Below are positions 53,888 through 62,439 of a stretch of 64,000 nucleotides of DNA, one piece after another. The notes under the pieces were generated by a model. The model was not told the origin of the DNA, made no database searches, and saw only the letters and a program-made list of their open reading frames with translations. Positions within the stretch are counted from its first letter, which is position 1. Each line of letters begins with the position of its first letter. This DNA is from Sphingobacterium sp. B16(2022). GTDB taxonomy: Bacteria > Bacteroidota > Bacteroidia > Sphingobacteriales > Sphingobacteriaceae. The DNA lies in contig NZ_JAAUVN010000003.1 of the NCBI RefSeq assembly GCF_012030425.1, forward strand, positions 434,001 through 498,000, given 5' to 3'. The position numbers were made by a program, and so were the translations under genes.

Positions 53888-54601
53888 TTAAAGACTTGGA
53901 GCCTGGCTATAGTTTTTCCATAACTCATCTAGTGTCTTTCCGGTTTGCTTTTCCCAAAATCCATCTGTAAAGGTTTTATTCCGCATTGCCAAATCTAGAT
54001 TTTTAACAAATCCTTTTTTTACCTTTTTCTCTATCCAAAAGAAAAAACGGGCGGTTACACGATAAGAGTCTGAATACTTTTGGCTTGCATTCCATTCTGG
54101 TAATTTCCAATTTGCACCAGCATTGTCTATACCATCGGCAAAACGGACATAATCAGCGATTCCTTCTGTAATCCACCAAGGTCCAGAGCCATTGGGGTAG
54201 CCTTGCACGATATGCATCACTTCATGGGTTACGACATCTATATCCCCTGGGTTCTTCGCAAACCATTCAGGACTATACCTTACTATTCCACCGGCTGTGG
54301 CGGCTACTCCTTTATAATCGGGATCGATCACAAAAGATACTTTTTTCATTGTCTTTTTGTTATACGTTTTTGCCAACTTCGGGTAATTGACAAAAAAAGT
54401 ATGGATCAATTTTTCTTTCAAAACAGGGCTGAAATCTTTATCCTTATTTATCCAAATCAATGTGTAACCATTCTTTGTAATACTATCCGTATCAACTGCT
54501 ACCTTACGATCATGTTCTGTATGGTTCCAGTTATCTTGAGCAAGGGCTGATTGACCAGCAATCAACCCTATTACACAACCAACTATCTGACTAAATTTCA
54601 T
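53888..54601 (-). CDS. Basic secretory protein (BSP)-type zinc peptidase
   Basis: 237 residues with signal peptide (GQSALAQ). The core reads VVTHEVMHIVQGYP, a zinc motif HExxH (about 127-131), followed by GSGPWWITEGIADYVRF, whose Glu-Gly-x-Ala-Asp is the third zinc-site element in BSP/plant-type peptidases. The C-terminal helical region has YRVTARFFFWIEKKV and DELWKNY. It is probably periplasmic or secreted. It lies between two GH92 genes, 6 bases after the first and 12 before the second, so co-expression is nearly certain. It may cleave the protein backbone of mannosylated glycoproteins. Confidence 0.85.
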   Translation of the reverse strand: MKFSQIVGCVIGLIAGQSALAQDNWNHTEHDRKVAVDTDSITKNGYTLIWINKDKDFSPVLKEKLIHTFFVNYPKLAKTYNKKTMKKVSFVIDPDYKGVAATAGGIVRYSPEWFAKNPGDIDVVTHEVMHIVQGYPNGSGPWWITEGIADYVRFADGIDNAGANWKLPEWNASQKYSDSYRVTARFFFWIEKKVKKGFVKNLDLAMRNKTFTDGFWEKQTGKTLDELWKNYSQAPSL

Positions 54602-54607
54602 TTGTCA

Positions 54608-56938
54608 TTATTTTTTAAAAACTGTCTTTAATTCTGTACTCATCGAATAAGGGGCTGCGTCTAATGTAGCTCCGCGGTTGTAGTTTGGTTTAGACGTCAT
54701 ATCAAAGGATAGTGTTCCCCCTTTCACTAATTCTTGGTGGCTCAACCAATTCTTAGTGTAGGATTTTCCATTAACTTTTAAGTCATTGACATAGAAATTC
54801 TGTGCACTAGCTTGATTTCCGAGGATCTCTACTGTTTTACCATTTTCCAGTTTTAATGTTGTTTTTGCGAAAAGTGGTGCTCCCAATACGTATTCATCGG
54901 TAGCAGGACAAACCGGATAAAATCCAAGTGAAGAGAAAACATACCAAGCCGAAGTTTGACCATTATCTTCGTCTCCACAATAGCCATCGGGAGTAGCTTG
55001 ATACATACGATCTAAGACCTGACGAACCCAATATTGTGTTTTCCAAGGTTGAGCACTATAATTATACAAATAGATCATGTGCTGGATGGGTTGATTACCA
55101 TGCGCATACTGTCCCATATTCGCGATCTGCATTTCACGAATTTCATGGATAGTACCCCCATAATAACTATCATCGAAAGCTGGTGGCTGTGTAAATACAC
55201 TATCTAACATCGTATTAAATTGTTTATTTCCCCCCATCAAACCGATTAATCCTTCTATATCGTGGAAGACACTCCACGAGTAATGCCAGCTATTGCCTTC
55301 GGTAAATGCATCACCCCATTTCAATGGATTGAATGGACTCTGAAATTTGCCGTCTTTATTCTTTCCGCGCATTAAGTTTGTTGAAGAATCAAATAGATGA
55401 CGATAATTTTGTGCTCTTTTTGCGTACAGTTCAATATCTGCTTTCGGTTTTTTTAATGCTTTGGCTAATTGATAAATTGTAAAATCATCATACGCATACT
55501 CCAGTGTACGTGCTGCGTTTTCATTGATTCCTACATCATAAGGCACATAACCTAATTTGTTATAGTACTCAACTCCTTTACGGCCTACTGCAGTCATTGG
55601 TCCCTCATTGTTGGCCCCATGCTTCAAAGCCTCATAAAGTGTATTGATATCATATCCTCTCAATCCTTTAATATAAGCATCAGCCACTACAGAAGCAGAG
55701 TTATTACCGACCATGATATCTGCAAAACCCGGACTACTCCACTCTGGAAGAAATCCACCTTCTAAATACGCATTTTTCAACCCTTCTTGCATTTCAACAT
55801 TGATGGATGGATACATGAGATTCAGGAATGGATATAGCGCTCTGAACGTATCCCAAAAACCTGTACCACCATATAAATATCCTGGTAATATTTTTCCATT
55901 ATAAGGACTGTAATGTACTTTTTCTCCAGAGGCATTGATTTCATATAATTTATTTGGAAAGAATAACGTACGGTATAAGGTCGAATAGAAAGTACGCATC
56001 TGATCGATATTATCACCTTCTACAGCTAATCGACCTAGCTTTTCATTCCAGATCGCTCTTCCATCAGCCTTTACTTGATCAAAAGTACGGTTACCTAATT
56101 CATTGAGATTGAGCAGTGCCTGCTCTGCACTGATAAATGAAGAAGCTACACGAACTTGAACAGGTTTAGATTTATCTTTTACTTTAAAGCCTAAAATTGC
56201 TCCGGTCTGATCTGCAGTGGATTTTAATTTACCTTTAAAACGTTCCTTACCTTCCCAAGTTGAGTAATTGTCAAAAGGTTGATCAAATATTAAGACAAAA
56301 TAATTCTTAAAATTTGTCAATTTTCCACGAGAGTATCGTGTAGAATAACCGATAACCATATTCTTTTCAGGAATAATCTGTACTTCAGATCCCTTATCGA
56401 ATGCATCAAGGACAACAAATGCTGAATCTGTCTTATTAAAAGAAAATTTAAAATAAGCGGCACGCTCTGTCGGTGTTAATTCTGCAGTTACATCATGATC
56501 CGCTAAATACACGGAATAATAGTAAGGAGTTGCTTTTTCAGCTTTATGTGAAAACCAACTGGCTCTTTCTTCTTGATCAAAAGCGGCTTTACCGGTTACT
56601 GGCATTAAAGAAAACTGTCCGTAGTCATTCATCCATGGAGACGGCTGATGCGTCTGCTTCAATCCTCTTATTTTATCTGCGGCATAGGTATATTGCCAGC
56701 CATCGCCATTTTTCCCGGTCTGAGGAGTCCACATGTTCATACCCCAAGGTAATCCGATTGCAGGATATGTATTTCCGTTTGACAGCGAAGGTTTTGAATC
56801 TGTTCCCATAAGCGGGTTGACCAAATCAACAGGATCAACAGCTTTGCCATTTAATTTCTGGGCAGAAACAGTATTCGTACAAAATAAGGATAGGCTTAAA
56901 CTCCATGCTATCCCCCATTTTAGGGTTTTAAAAATCAT
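54608..56938 (-). CDS. GH92 exo-alpha-mannosidase, paralogue of 41308-43608
   Basis: 776 residues with signal peptide (CTNTVSAQ). The sequence VDLVNPLMGTDSKPSLSNGNTYPAIGLPWGMNMW, THQPSPWMNDYGQF, TGFWDTFRALYPFLNLMYPS, EGNSWHYSW, HGNQPIQHMIYLYN and GYCGDEDNGQTSAWYVFSSLGFYPV (listed as separate motifs along the protein) parallels the enzyme at 41308 throughout. Both probably share linkage preference. It is the first gene of the long minus-strand series; about 250 AT-rich bases upstream hold its promoter and that of the divergent cold-shock gene. Confidence 0.93.
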   Translation of the reverse strand: MIFKTLKWGIAWSLSLSLFCTNTVSAQKLNGKAVDPVDLVNPLMGTDSKPSLSNGNTYPAIGLPWGMNMWTPQTGKNGDGWQYTYAADKIRGLKQTHQPSPWMNDYGQFSLMPVTGKAAFDQEERASWFSHKAEKATPYYYSVYLADHDVTAELTPTERAAYFKFSFNKTDSAFVVLDAFDKGSEVQIIPEKNMVIGYSTRYSRGKLTNFKNYFVLIFDQPFDNYSTWEGKERFKGKLKSTADQTGAILGFKVKDKSKPVQVRVASSFISAEQALLNLNELGNRTFDQVKADGRAIWNEKLGRLAVEGDNIDQMRTFYSTLYRTLFFPNKLYEINASGEKVHYSPYNGKILPGYLYGGTGFWDTFRALYPFLNLMYPSINVEMQEGLKNAYLEGGFLPEWSSPGFADIMVGNNSASVVADAYIKGLRGYDINTLYEALKHGANNEGPMTAVGRKGVEYYNKLGYVPYDVGINENAARTLEYAYDDFTIYQLAKALKKPKADIELYAKRAQNYRHLFDSSTNLMRGKNKDGKFQSPFNPLKWGDAFTEGNSWHYSWSVFHDIEGLIGLMGGNKQFNTMLDSVFTQPPAFDDSYYGGTIHEIREMQIANMGQYAHGNQPIQHMIYLYNYSAQPWKTQYWVRQVLDRMYQATPDGYCGDEDNGQTSAWYVFSSLGFYPVCPATDEYVLGAPLFAKTTLKLENGKTVEILGNQASAQNFYVNDLKVNGKSYTKNWLSHQELVKGGTLSFDMTSKPNYNRGATLDAAPYSMSTELKTVFKK

Positions 56939-57137
56939 ATGTGGTAAGTTAAATTGACATAAATTGGGTATTTCAACATCATAGCGAAGAAATAATTGAT
57001 TTAACGAGATTAAAGATAAAACCTTTTAGCAATAAATAAAAATAAAATTAACAGCAATTTGCAATTCCTATCTTCTTTATTACAAAGGAGGTATAACAAA
57101 AAATAGAAATGTCATCTGAAAGTCTTTTTTACTCACC

Positions 57138-57171
57138 TTTGGGAAATTATCACATATTTAGCCTATCCTTG
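57138..57171 (+). promoter_or_regulatory. Candidate promoter of the cold-shock gene
   Basis: TTTG (57138-57141), 22 bases, TATCCTTG (57164-57171), one mismatch from TAnnTTTG, 23 bases before the ATG at 57195. Confidence 0.35.
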
Positions 57172-57194
57172 TATCAATATAATTTTTAAATAAA

Positions 57195-57386
57195 ATGAAT
57201 AAAGGAACTGTAAAGTTTTTCAATGAAACTAAAGGATTTGGTTTTATTACCCCTGAAAATGGTGGAGACGATGTATTTGTACACATTTCAGGCTTAAAAG
57301 ACCAAGTTAGAGAAGGCGATAGCGTTAGCTACGAAATTGAAAACGGAAAAAAAGGCTTAAATGCTGTTAATGTAAGAATAAACTAA
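57195..57386 (+). CDS. Cold-shock domain protein (CspA family)
   Basis: 63 residues, a single cold-shock domain. The RNA-binding motifs KGFGFI (RNP1, about 13-18) and VFVHIS (RNP2, about 27-32) are intact, and the opening NKGTVKFFNETKGFG is canonical. It binds single-stranded RNA/DNA and acts as an RNA chaperone. It is a monocistronic gene with a strong terminator. The predicted leader is short, unlike the long cold-sensing leader of E. coli cspA. Confidence 0.96.
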   Translation: MNKGTVKFFNETKGFGFITPENGGDDVFVHISGLKDQVREGDSVSYEIENGKKGLNAVNVRIN

Positions 57387-57406
57387 TTACTATTATATTT
57401 TCTTGC

Positions 57407-57440
57407 AAAAGCAGCTTCCTCACAGGAAGCTGCTTTTTTT
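57407..57440 (+). terminator. Strong terminator of the cold-shock gene
   Basis: 14-bp perfect stem AAAAGCAGCTTCCT / AGGAAGCTGCTTTT (57407-57420, 57424-57437) with a CAC loop and a T-run. Confidence 0.95.
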
Positions 57441-57544
57441 TGTTACAAACAGCAAAAACTCAAATCCAGATATACGATCTTTTAACTCCAGCATAAAAGA
57501 TTCTTTAACGGTTCTTTTCGACCGTAAAAAAATGCTAACATAAA

Positions 57545-57576
57545 TATGCTCAAGAACAATTAAATCCTTGAGCATA
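57545..57576 (-). terminator. Probable terminator of the GH88 gene
   Basis: 10-bp stem TATGCTCAAG / CTTGAGCATA (57545-57554, 57567-57576), loop of 12, 44 bases after the GH88 stop. The T-run on the minus strand is weak. Confidence 0.55.
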
Positions 57577-57619
57577 ACTATACGATATAAAATATATTTT
57601 CCTTTACATACAGATTTTC

Positions 57620-58879
57620 TTATTTCAATTCGGACAATCTTGTCAAACCTTCCAAATAATAATAATCTGCATAAGCCAGTGGCACATCAATCTCCGAGTT
57701 GTGAGGTATACTTCCAACACTATGTTTTAATAAAAAGCCTCCATTTGTCCCATAGTCAGCAAAATAAGCTGGTCCAGATAATGTTTTTAGAGTTGACTTA
57801 GCAAAGGTTAAATAAGATCTACTCTCTTTCCCTGTAGTAAAAGTAGATAGGTCCACCAATGCTGATGCAACAACCGCCGCCGCCGAAGCATCTCTCGGTA
57901 TATAATCAAGCTTCAAGTAGGCAAAGTCAAGATCTGACTTATACCCTTCCTGCTGTGCATTAAAATCCCAGTAAGGAATCTTATCCTTAGGTAAATTCTT
58001 ATGATTCATATAAAAACTTGCCGCAGCTTTAGCTGTCTCCAGAAACTCTTTCTTTTTGGTTTCTTTATACATCATCGTAAAACCATAGATTGCCCATGCC
58101 TGGCCTCTCGCCCAAGTCGAATTATCAGCATAGCCTTGATTTGTTTGCCTATGGATGGCTTTTCCATTTTCATCATAATCCACAACATGGTAGGTACTGT
58201 GATCCGGACGGAAATGATTCTGCATTGTTTTGGTTGCATGGCTGATCGCAACATTTCTAAATTTAGGATCTCCTGTAATATCCGAAACATAACACAACAT
58301 CTCCAAATTCAGCATATTATCAATAATTACAGGATACTGCCAAGTTGTTTTGCCGTCCCATGACTTCTTTTTATTCCACGATTTAATCAATCCTACTTTT
58401 GGATTATAACGTTTTAAAGCCGTATTAGCTGCGTGAATGATAATATCTTTATAAGCTTCTACCTTTTTTGGATCTTTGAGATATTTGATCGCATTACCAT
58501 AAGAACAGTACATCACAAAACCAATATCATGGTGCTGGTCAAGGTTTTTCGCTTTCTCTAAAGCCTCGGTCCACTTTATCGCCTCGTTCTTTATTCCTTC
58601 GTCACCTGTTTTGTTGTATATGTACCAAAGCGATCCAGGAAAGAAACCTCCTGTCCAATCCCACTCACTCGTCACGACCAACTCTCCTTCCTTATTTATT
58701 GTTCTTGGAAAATTTCTCAATTTATCAGCTTCCTTTGCTAAATATGTATATTGCTTTTCCGAAGCTTCAAAACTTTTCTTGATAAATGGCAATTTAATAG
58801 GTATAAAACTTAGTGTTAAACCTGCCACTGTAAGCCCCAATAAAGGAATCAACATTTTTCTTTTCATAAGAATCTTCAT
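57620..58879 (-). CDS. GH88-family hydrolase (unsaturated uronyl hydrolase type)
   Basis: About 419 residues from the ATG at 58879 (MKILMKRKMLIPLLG); a further ATG at 58867 is equally possible, and an open stretch of 16 codons before is not convincing. Signal anchor followed by an (alpha/alpha)6 barrel: EWDWTGGFFPGSLWYIY, LDQHHDIGFVMYCSYG, YPVIIDNMLNLEML, STWARGQAWAIYGF. The two catalytic Asp expected in UGL enzymes correspond to HHDIGF and IDNMLN. These enzymes remove a 4,5-unsaturated uronic acid from products of polysaccharide lyases. No lyase is nearby, so the substrate is open. It stands alone. Confidence 0.82.
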   Translation of the reverse strand: MKILMKRKMLIPLLGLTVAGLTLSFIPIKLPFIKKSFEASEKQYTYLAKEADKLRNFPRTINKEGELVVTSEWDWTGGFFPGSLWYIYNKTGDEGIKNEAIKWTEALEKAKNLDQHHDIGFVMYCSYGNAIKYLKDPKKVEAYKDIIIHAANTALKRYNPKVGLIKSWNKKKSWDGKTTWQYPVIIDNMLNLEMLCYVSDITGDPKFRNVAISHATKTMQNHFRPDHSTYHVVDYDENGKAIHRQTNQGYADNSTWARGQAWAIYGFTMMYKETKKKEFLETAKAAASFYMNHKNLPKDKIPYWDFNAQQEGYKSDLDFAYLKLDYIPRDASAAAVVASALVDLSTFTTGKESRSYLTFAKSTLKTLSGPAYFADYGTNGGFLLKHSVGSIPHNSEIDVPLAYADYYYLEGLTRLSELK

Positions 58880-59016
58880 AATATAAATAGTAAACACATA
58901 AAATCTCTTAATTAAATAGCATCTCAATATAATCTGTGCTATCTATTTTTGAGAATAACACAAAGGATACTAGTCATTCAAAATTATTTGACGGTAAATA
59001 AAATTATGTTGAATAT

Positions 59017-59053
59017 AAAAGACCAAGCTTCATAATGAAACTTGGTCTTTTTT
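59017..59053 (-). terminator. Terminator of hmp
   Basis: Stem AAAAGACCAAG / CTTGGTCTTTT (59017-59027, 59041-59051), extended internally by TTCA/TGAA; T-rich on the minus-strand side. It lies 60 bases after the hmp stop. Confidence 0.85.
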
Positions 59054-59113
59054 AATATCGATTATTATCTTTTTGATTTGAAAAGAATCACTGATGTAAT
59101 AAATATTTTTTGA

Positions 59114-60319
59114 TTAATTCAACTGTAATGATGCTGGTCCAAATTCTTCAAAATAAATGGCTGACTTCTCGACTCCATGTTCCAATAAAAAATGATAATG
59201 TTTTGAAATGAAGGGAGCCGGACCACAAATAAAATATTCTGCTTTCGGTTGCAATACCACATTTTTTATTTGTGCAAGCTCTACCCAGCCTTTATACTCA
59301 AATGCTGCTGTTTCCGCAATATGATCATAAAAAATATGGCGATCGATCTTATTATCCATAGCGATTTCTGCAAGCCTATCCTTGAATGCATGCACCGACT
59401 CATTTCTACAACCGTGTATCCAGGTAATTGGAATAGGTGATTCTACTTTATCTTTTACCAATTCTTCAAGCATCGCCATCAAAGGAGTTTGTCCGACTCC
59501 GCCACTTATAAATACTTTTGGGTTTTGATTTTCTGGTTGGAGCACAAATGTTCCCGCCGGTGTAGATAAATCGACCAAGTCACCTATTTCCACATGATTG
59601 TGCAGATGGTTACTGATCATTCCATCAGGATGTTTAGTTCCGGTTTCTCGTTTCACAGAAATACGGTAATATTTTCCATTTGGGGCACATGAAATACTAT
59701 ATTGTCGCGGTTGTAAAAGATCCAATTCTGGCAAGAATAAACGTAGGCTGATATACTGGCCTGGCAGAAAATCAGCCACTGGTCCGCGATCACTGGGATA
59801 AAGATAAAATGAGGTTATCTCTTCCGATTCTTTAATTTTTTGCTTTACAACAAAAGGTCTCCAACCAGACCAACCTCCGACTTTGGCTGTTTGCTTGCTA
59901 TAGAGTGACTGCTCGTGACCAGACATCAGAGAAGCAAGTTGCCCATAAGCCAGAGTCCAAGCCTCTAACAGTTCCACTGAAGCAGCATCGCCTAGAACCT
60001 CAGCAATGGATGCAATTAAGTGATTGCCCACAATCACGTAATGTTCCGGACGGATAGATAAACTGGTATGCTTATGACCGATACCATTGACAACCGGCAT
60101 CAATACACCTGGGTTTTCGATATGTTCTGCGTACGCCAGTACGGCCATTGCTAGCGCTGTCTGCTGTTTATTATTCTGCTGGTTGCCCATGTTGAACACA
60201 TGTTTCAATTCAGGGTTAAGCTCGAACATACGTTTATAAAAATGTGTTGTCAACAACACACCATGCTCTTTTAAAATTGGCACAGTAGCCTTTACTAATT
60301 GTTTTTGATCTGCTGTCAT
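59114..60319 (-). CDS. hmp: Flavohemoglobin, nitric oxide dioxygenase
   Basis: 401 residues, normal length. The globin domain covers about 1-138 with the proximal haem His at about 84 (GHKHTSL) and Tyr/Gln of the distal pocket (FYKRMF near 28). The FAD-binding domain covers about 150-258 with RQYSIS near 205-210, and the NAD-binding domain has GGVGQTPLMAML near 275 and ends with YFEEFGPA. It oxidises NO to nitrate using O2 and NADH in the cytoplasm. Two long inverted repeats upstream, one 15 bases from the ATG, are likely operators for an NO-sensing repressor. Confidence 0.95.
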   Translation of the reverse strand: MTADQKQLVKATVPILKEHGVLLTTHFYKRMFELNPELKHVFNMGNQQNNKQQTALAMAVLAYAEHIENPGVLMPVVNGIGHKHTSLSIRPEHYVIVGNHLIASIAEVLGDAASVELLEAWTLAYGQLASLMSGHEQSLYSKQTAKVGGWSGWRPFVVKQKIKESEEITSFYLYPSDRGPVADFLPGQYISLRLFLPELDLLQPRQYSISCAPNGKYYRISVKRETGTKHPDGMISNHLHNHVEIGDLVDLSTPAGTFVLQPENQNPKVFISGGVGQTPLMAMLEELVKDKVESPIPITWIHGCRNESVHAFKDRLAEIAMDNKIDRHIFYDHIAETAAFEYKGWVELAQIKNVVLQPKAEYFICGPAPFISKHYHFLLEHGVEKSAIYFEEFGPASLQLN

Positions 60320-60333
60320 GTTATATCAATAAA

Positions 60334-60359
60334 AATAAAAGATAATTACATCTTTTATT
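60334..60359 (-). promoter_or_regulatory. hmp operator-like inverted repeat 1
   Basis: AATAAAAGA, 8 bases (TAATTACA), TCTTTTATT, a perfect 9-bp-arm inverted repeat 15 bases upstream of the hmp ATG. Read on the minus strand it contains TATCTTTT, a near -7 element, so a bound repressor would block the promoter. Confidence 0.65.
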
Positions 60360-60482
60360 GTTGTAAAAAAATGCTTTTTTAAACAAAGTACTAGAAACGT
60401 GGCTAAGTGCTATATTTAATCATTTTTATATGATAAACCTAAAATAAATAAACTCATCTCTAAGTCTCACAAAGATAAAAAC

Positions 60483-60508
60483 AATAAAAGACTTTATCAT
60501 CTTTTATT
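60483..60508 (-). promoter_or_regulatory. hmp operator-like inverted repeat 2
   Basis: AATAAAAGA, 8 bases (CTTTATCA), TCTTTTATT: the same arms and spacing as repeat 1, 149 bases farther from hmp. It lies 34 bases after the ClC stop and might also act as a weak terminator, but the identity of arms and spacing with repeat 1 favours a protein-binding site. Confidence 0.6.
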
Positions 60509-60541
60509 AAAAAAATATGACACAAGCACGAAATATAGCCA

Positions 60542-61807
60542 CTACTTTGCTATTTCAGGATCTGTATAGACATTGTAAGGGTTTATCTTTTTTGCTACGG
60601 CATAAGCGATCAATACTGCAGTTGCCACTGGAAATAGTAGGATATATGCACCCGGAGCCATACTGCAGATCAAGAACAAGGCAGTGAAACGACCATGAAT
60701 AGCAGCTGCTAATGTCGAAGCGGCACCTACCAAGGCAAAATTTAAAATCAATAAATCTAAACCAAAAATCATATTGCAACACAATGCCACTGCCATACCC
60801 AAAAAAGCCCCAGCAACAATACTTGGCGCAAATACTCCACCATCACCACCGGCGCCCAAAGTAAGGGATGCGACCAAGGGTTTCAATATGACCAGAATCA
60901 GTAATGATATCGGAATCATCACTGCTCCCTGTGATGCTGTAGATAATTTGATCATTTGCTGAAGACCGTGATAACTATCTCCGTACAAGGCTGGAAAGAA
61001 CAAAATAAAACTTCCAACGGTAAGTGCACCAATATTAACTCTCAAAAAATTACTATTTATTCGAGCAAAAAGTTTTTTAGAAGTCAAGACCAGTTTCATA
61101 AAATAATTAGCCAATACTGCTCCGAATACAGCGACCAACATCATAAACGGCAGTCCATACCAATGCCACTCCACAACTGGAAAGGATAACAATGGTTCTT
61201 TTTCAAAAAAATGTATCCCTACATAAGCGACAATTCCAGCTATTGTACAGCTCAATAAAACAGTTTTCTTTAATCCTCGAGCGATCACCTCAATAGCAAA
61301 AAACCAACCGCCTAAAACAGTTCCAAACAACACGGCGACACCCGCTGTCACGCCAGCACAAATTAGTTCACGCTTATATTTCATCGGTGCCCAGCCTCCT
61401 TTACTCATCTGGTTGCCTAATGTAGCAGTAGCCACTACAGTAGAAACCTCTATACCTGTAGATCCTCCAAAAATAACCGTAAGAAAACCGTTTATATAAT
61501 GTGATGGAATTTTATATAATGGAAGATGATCCTGACGTGTATCCAGTGACCGGTAAATTTCACGAATGCCCTTATTTTTTTTATTTTGAAATACGTATTT
61601 CCTTAAAAAATAGATGATGGTAATACCTATGGATGGAAAAATAATATAGAGATAATGATTTATTTGCGACACATGCTCAAACAGATAATCTTGCCAATGG
61701 GTAGTGAGGTGTTTAAGTGTATACGCCAAAAGTCCAGATAGCACAGCGATAATAATACTGCCTATCATAAGCTTAAAATAACTGTACAGTTTTATTTTAT
61801 CTTTCAT
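60542..61807 (-). CDS. ClC-family chloride channel/transporter, atypical filter
   Basis: Start at the ATG 61807 (MKDKIKLYSYFKLMIGS), about 421 residues; 49 codons upstream are open but look non-coding. About ten hydrophobic helices. Conserved parts: VLFGTVLGGWFFAIEVIARG, the GxFxP motif as GGVFAPSIVAGAFLG near 340, and GAASTLAAAIHGRFTALFLICSMAPGAY. The motif usually written G(K/R)EGP is here GGSTGIEVS (about residue 122), so the gating Glu is a Thr, and the first GSGIP motif is degenerate. It may therefore be a channel or a transporter with altered coupling. Confidence 0.85.
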   Translation of the reverse strand: MKDKIKLYSYFKLMIGSIIIAVLSGLLAYTLKHLTTHWQDYLFEHVSQINHYLYIIFPSIGITIIYFLRKYVFQNKKNKGIREIYRSLDTRQDHLPLYKIPSHYINGFLTVIFGGSTGIEVSTVVATATLGNQMSKGGWAPMKYKRELICAGVTAGVAVLFGTVLGGWFFAIEVIARGLKKTVLLSCTIAGIVAYVGIHFFEKEPLLSFPVVEWHWYGLPFMMLVAVFGAVLANYFMKLVLTSKKLFARINSNFLRVNIGALTVGSFILFFPALYGDSYHGLQQMIKLSTASQGAVMIPISLLILVILKPLVASLTLGAGGDGGVFAPSIVAGAFLGMAVALCCNMIFGLDLLILNFALVGAASTLAAAIHGRFTALFLICSMAPGAYILLFPVATAVLIAYAVAKKINPYNVYTDPEIAK

Positions 61808-62439
61808 GATCGATTTCCTATTCTGGCGCAAAGCTACCATAAAAAAATGCAGTAATTCAAGTATTTGCAAGAAAAACTGTGCAATATCTAAGCTACTACC
61901 ATTGTTAATCCATGAATATAAAACTGTACATACAAACAGAAAATCAAACAGCACCTCAGTAACATATAAAATGTTATCTCAAATACTGAACTATTTAAAT
62001 CAGTATAATGAATTATTTTTCAGTTATTCCTCGAATATTTAACAAAAATTATCCCTTGAAAGAGAAAAAAAATCACTGTAACAATTAAATTTATGTAGAT
62101 TTGTAGCTACAAGCCATTGGACAATGAATATATCATTTTACAATAAATGATGAAAGAAAAGAACTAGAATAAATTGGAACAGATTATTTTTTACATCTTT
62201 TATTCCTTTTACTTATTTAGTAGACCAATGGCCGAATTAGCTGTTAGCAGTATTCCTTTTATTAATCATATTTTATTATCATGAATATCTTGGCACGATT
62301 TTTACTTCATGATGGGAAATTTGAATAGGGTATTACTGACAACTAAAACCAACAATTTTTAAAATTAGGTAGTTGTTTCAACATCTATCTTATATCAAAG
62401 TTATTGTAATAAAATCACCTACTATTTGAAACATGTTTC
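61808..62439. other. 632-base AT-rich gap before the polysaccharide gene
   Basis: No convincing frame on either strand; a plus-strand frame at 61806-62042 is mostly antisense to the start of ClC. The region carries the ClC promoter and, on the right, the promoter and leader of the 4,6-dehydratase gene. A perfect 14-bp palindrome TGAAACATGTTTCA (62427-62440) ends on the A of the dehydratase start codon. A 14-base stretch TTACATCTTTTATT (62191-62204) equals one half of hmp operator 1 but has no matching second arm. Confidence 0.5.

Noticed and set aside
57620..58879. GH88 as part of the fungal-wall locus
   Set aside because: It is separated by the cold-shock unit on the opposite strand and two terminators, and its usual substrates are unsaturated uronides, not fungal mannan or glucan.
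60483..60508. Reading hmp repeat 2 simply as the ClC terminator
   Set aside because: The stem is A/T-only, the T-run is poor, and arms and spacing equal those of repeat 1 by the hmp start; an operator explains this better, though a dual role remains possible.
61806..62042. Plus-strand frame before the dehydratase
   Set aside because: Mostly antisense to the upstream extension of ClC; no features.
62191..62204. Third hmp-type operator upstream of the dehydratase
   Set aside because: Only one arm (TTACATCTTTTATT) is present; the expected partner arm 8 bases away does not match.
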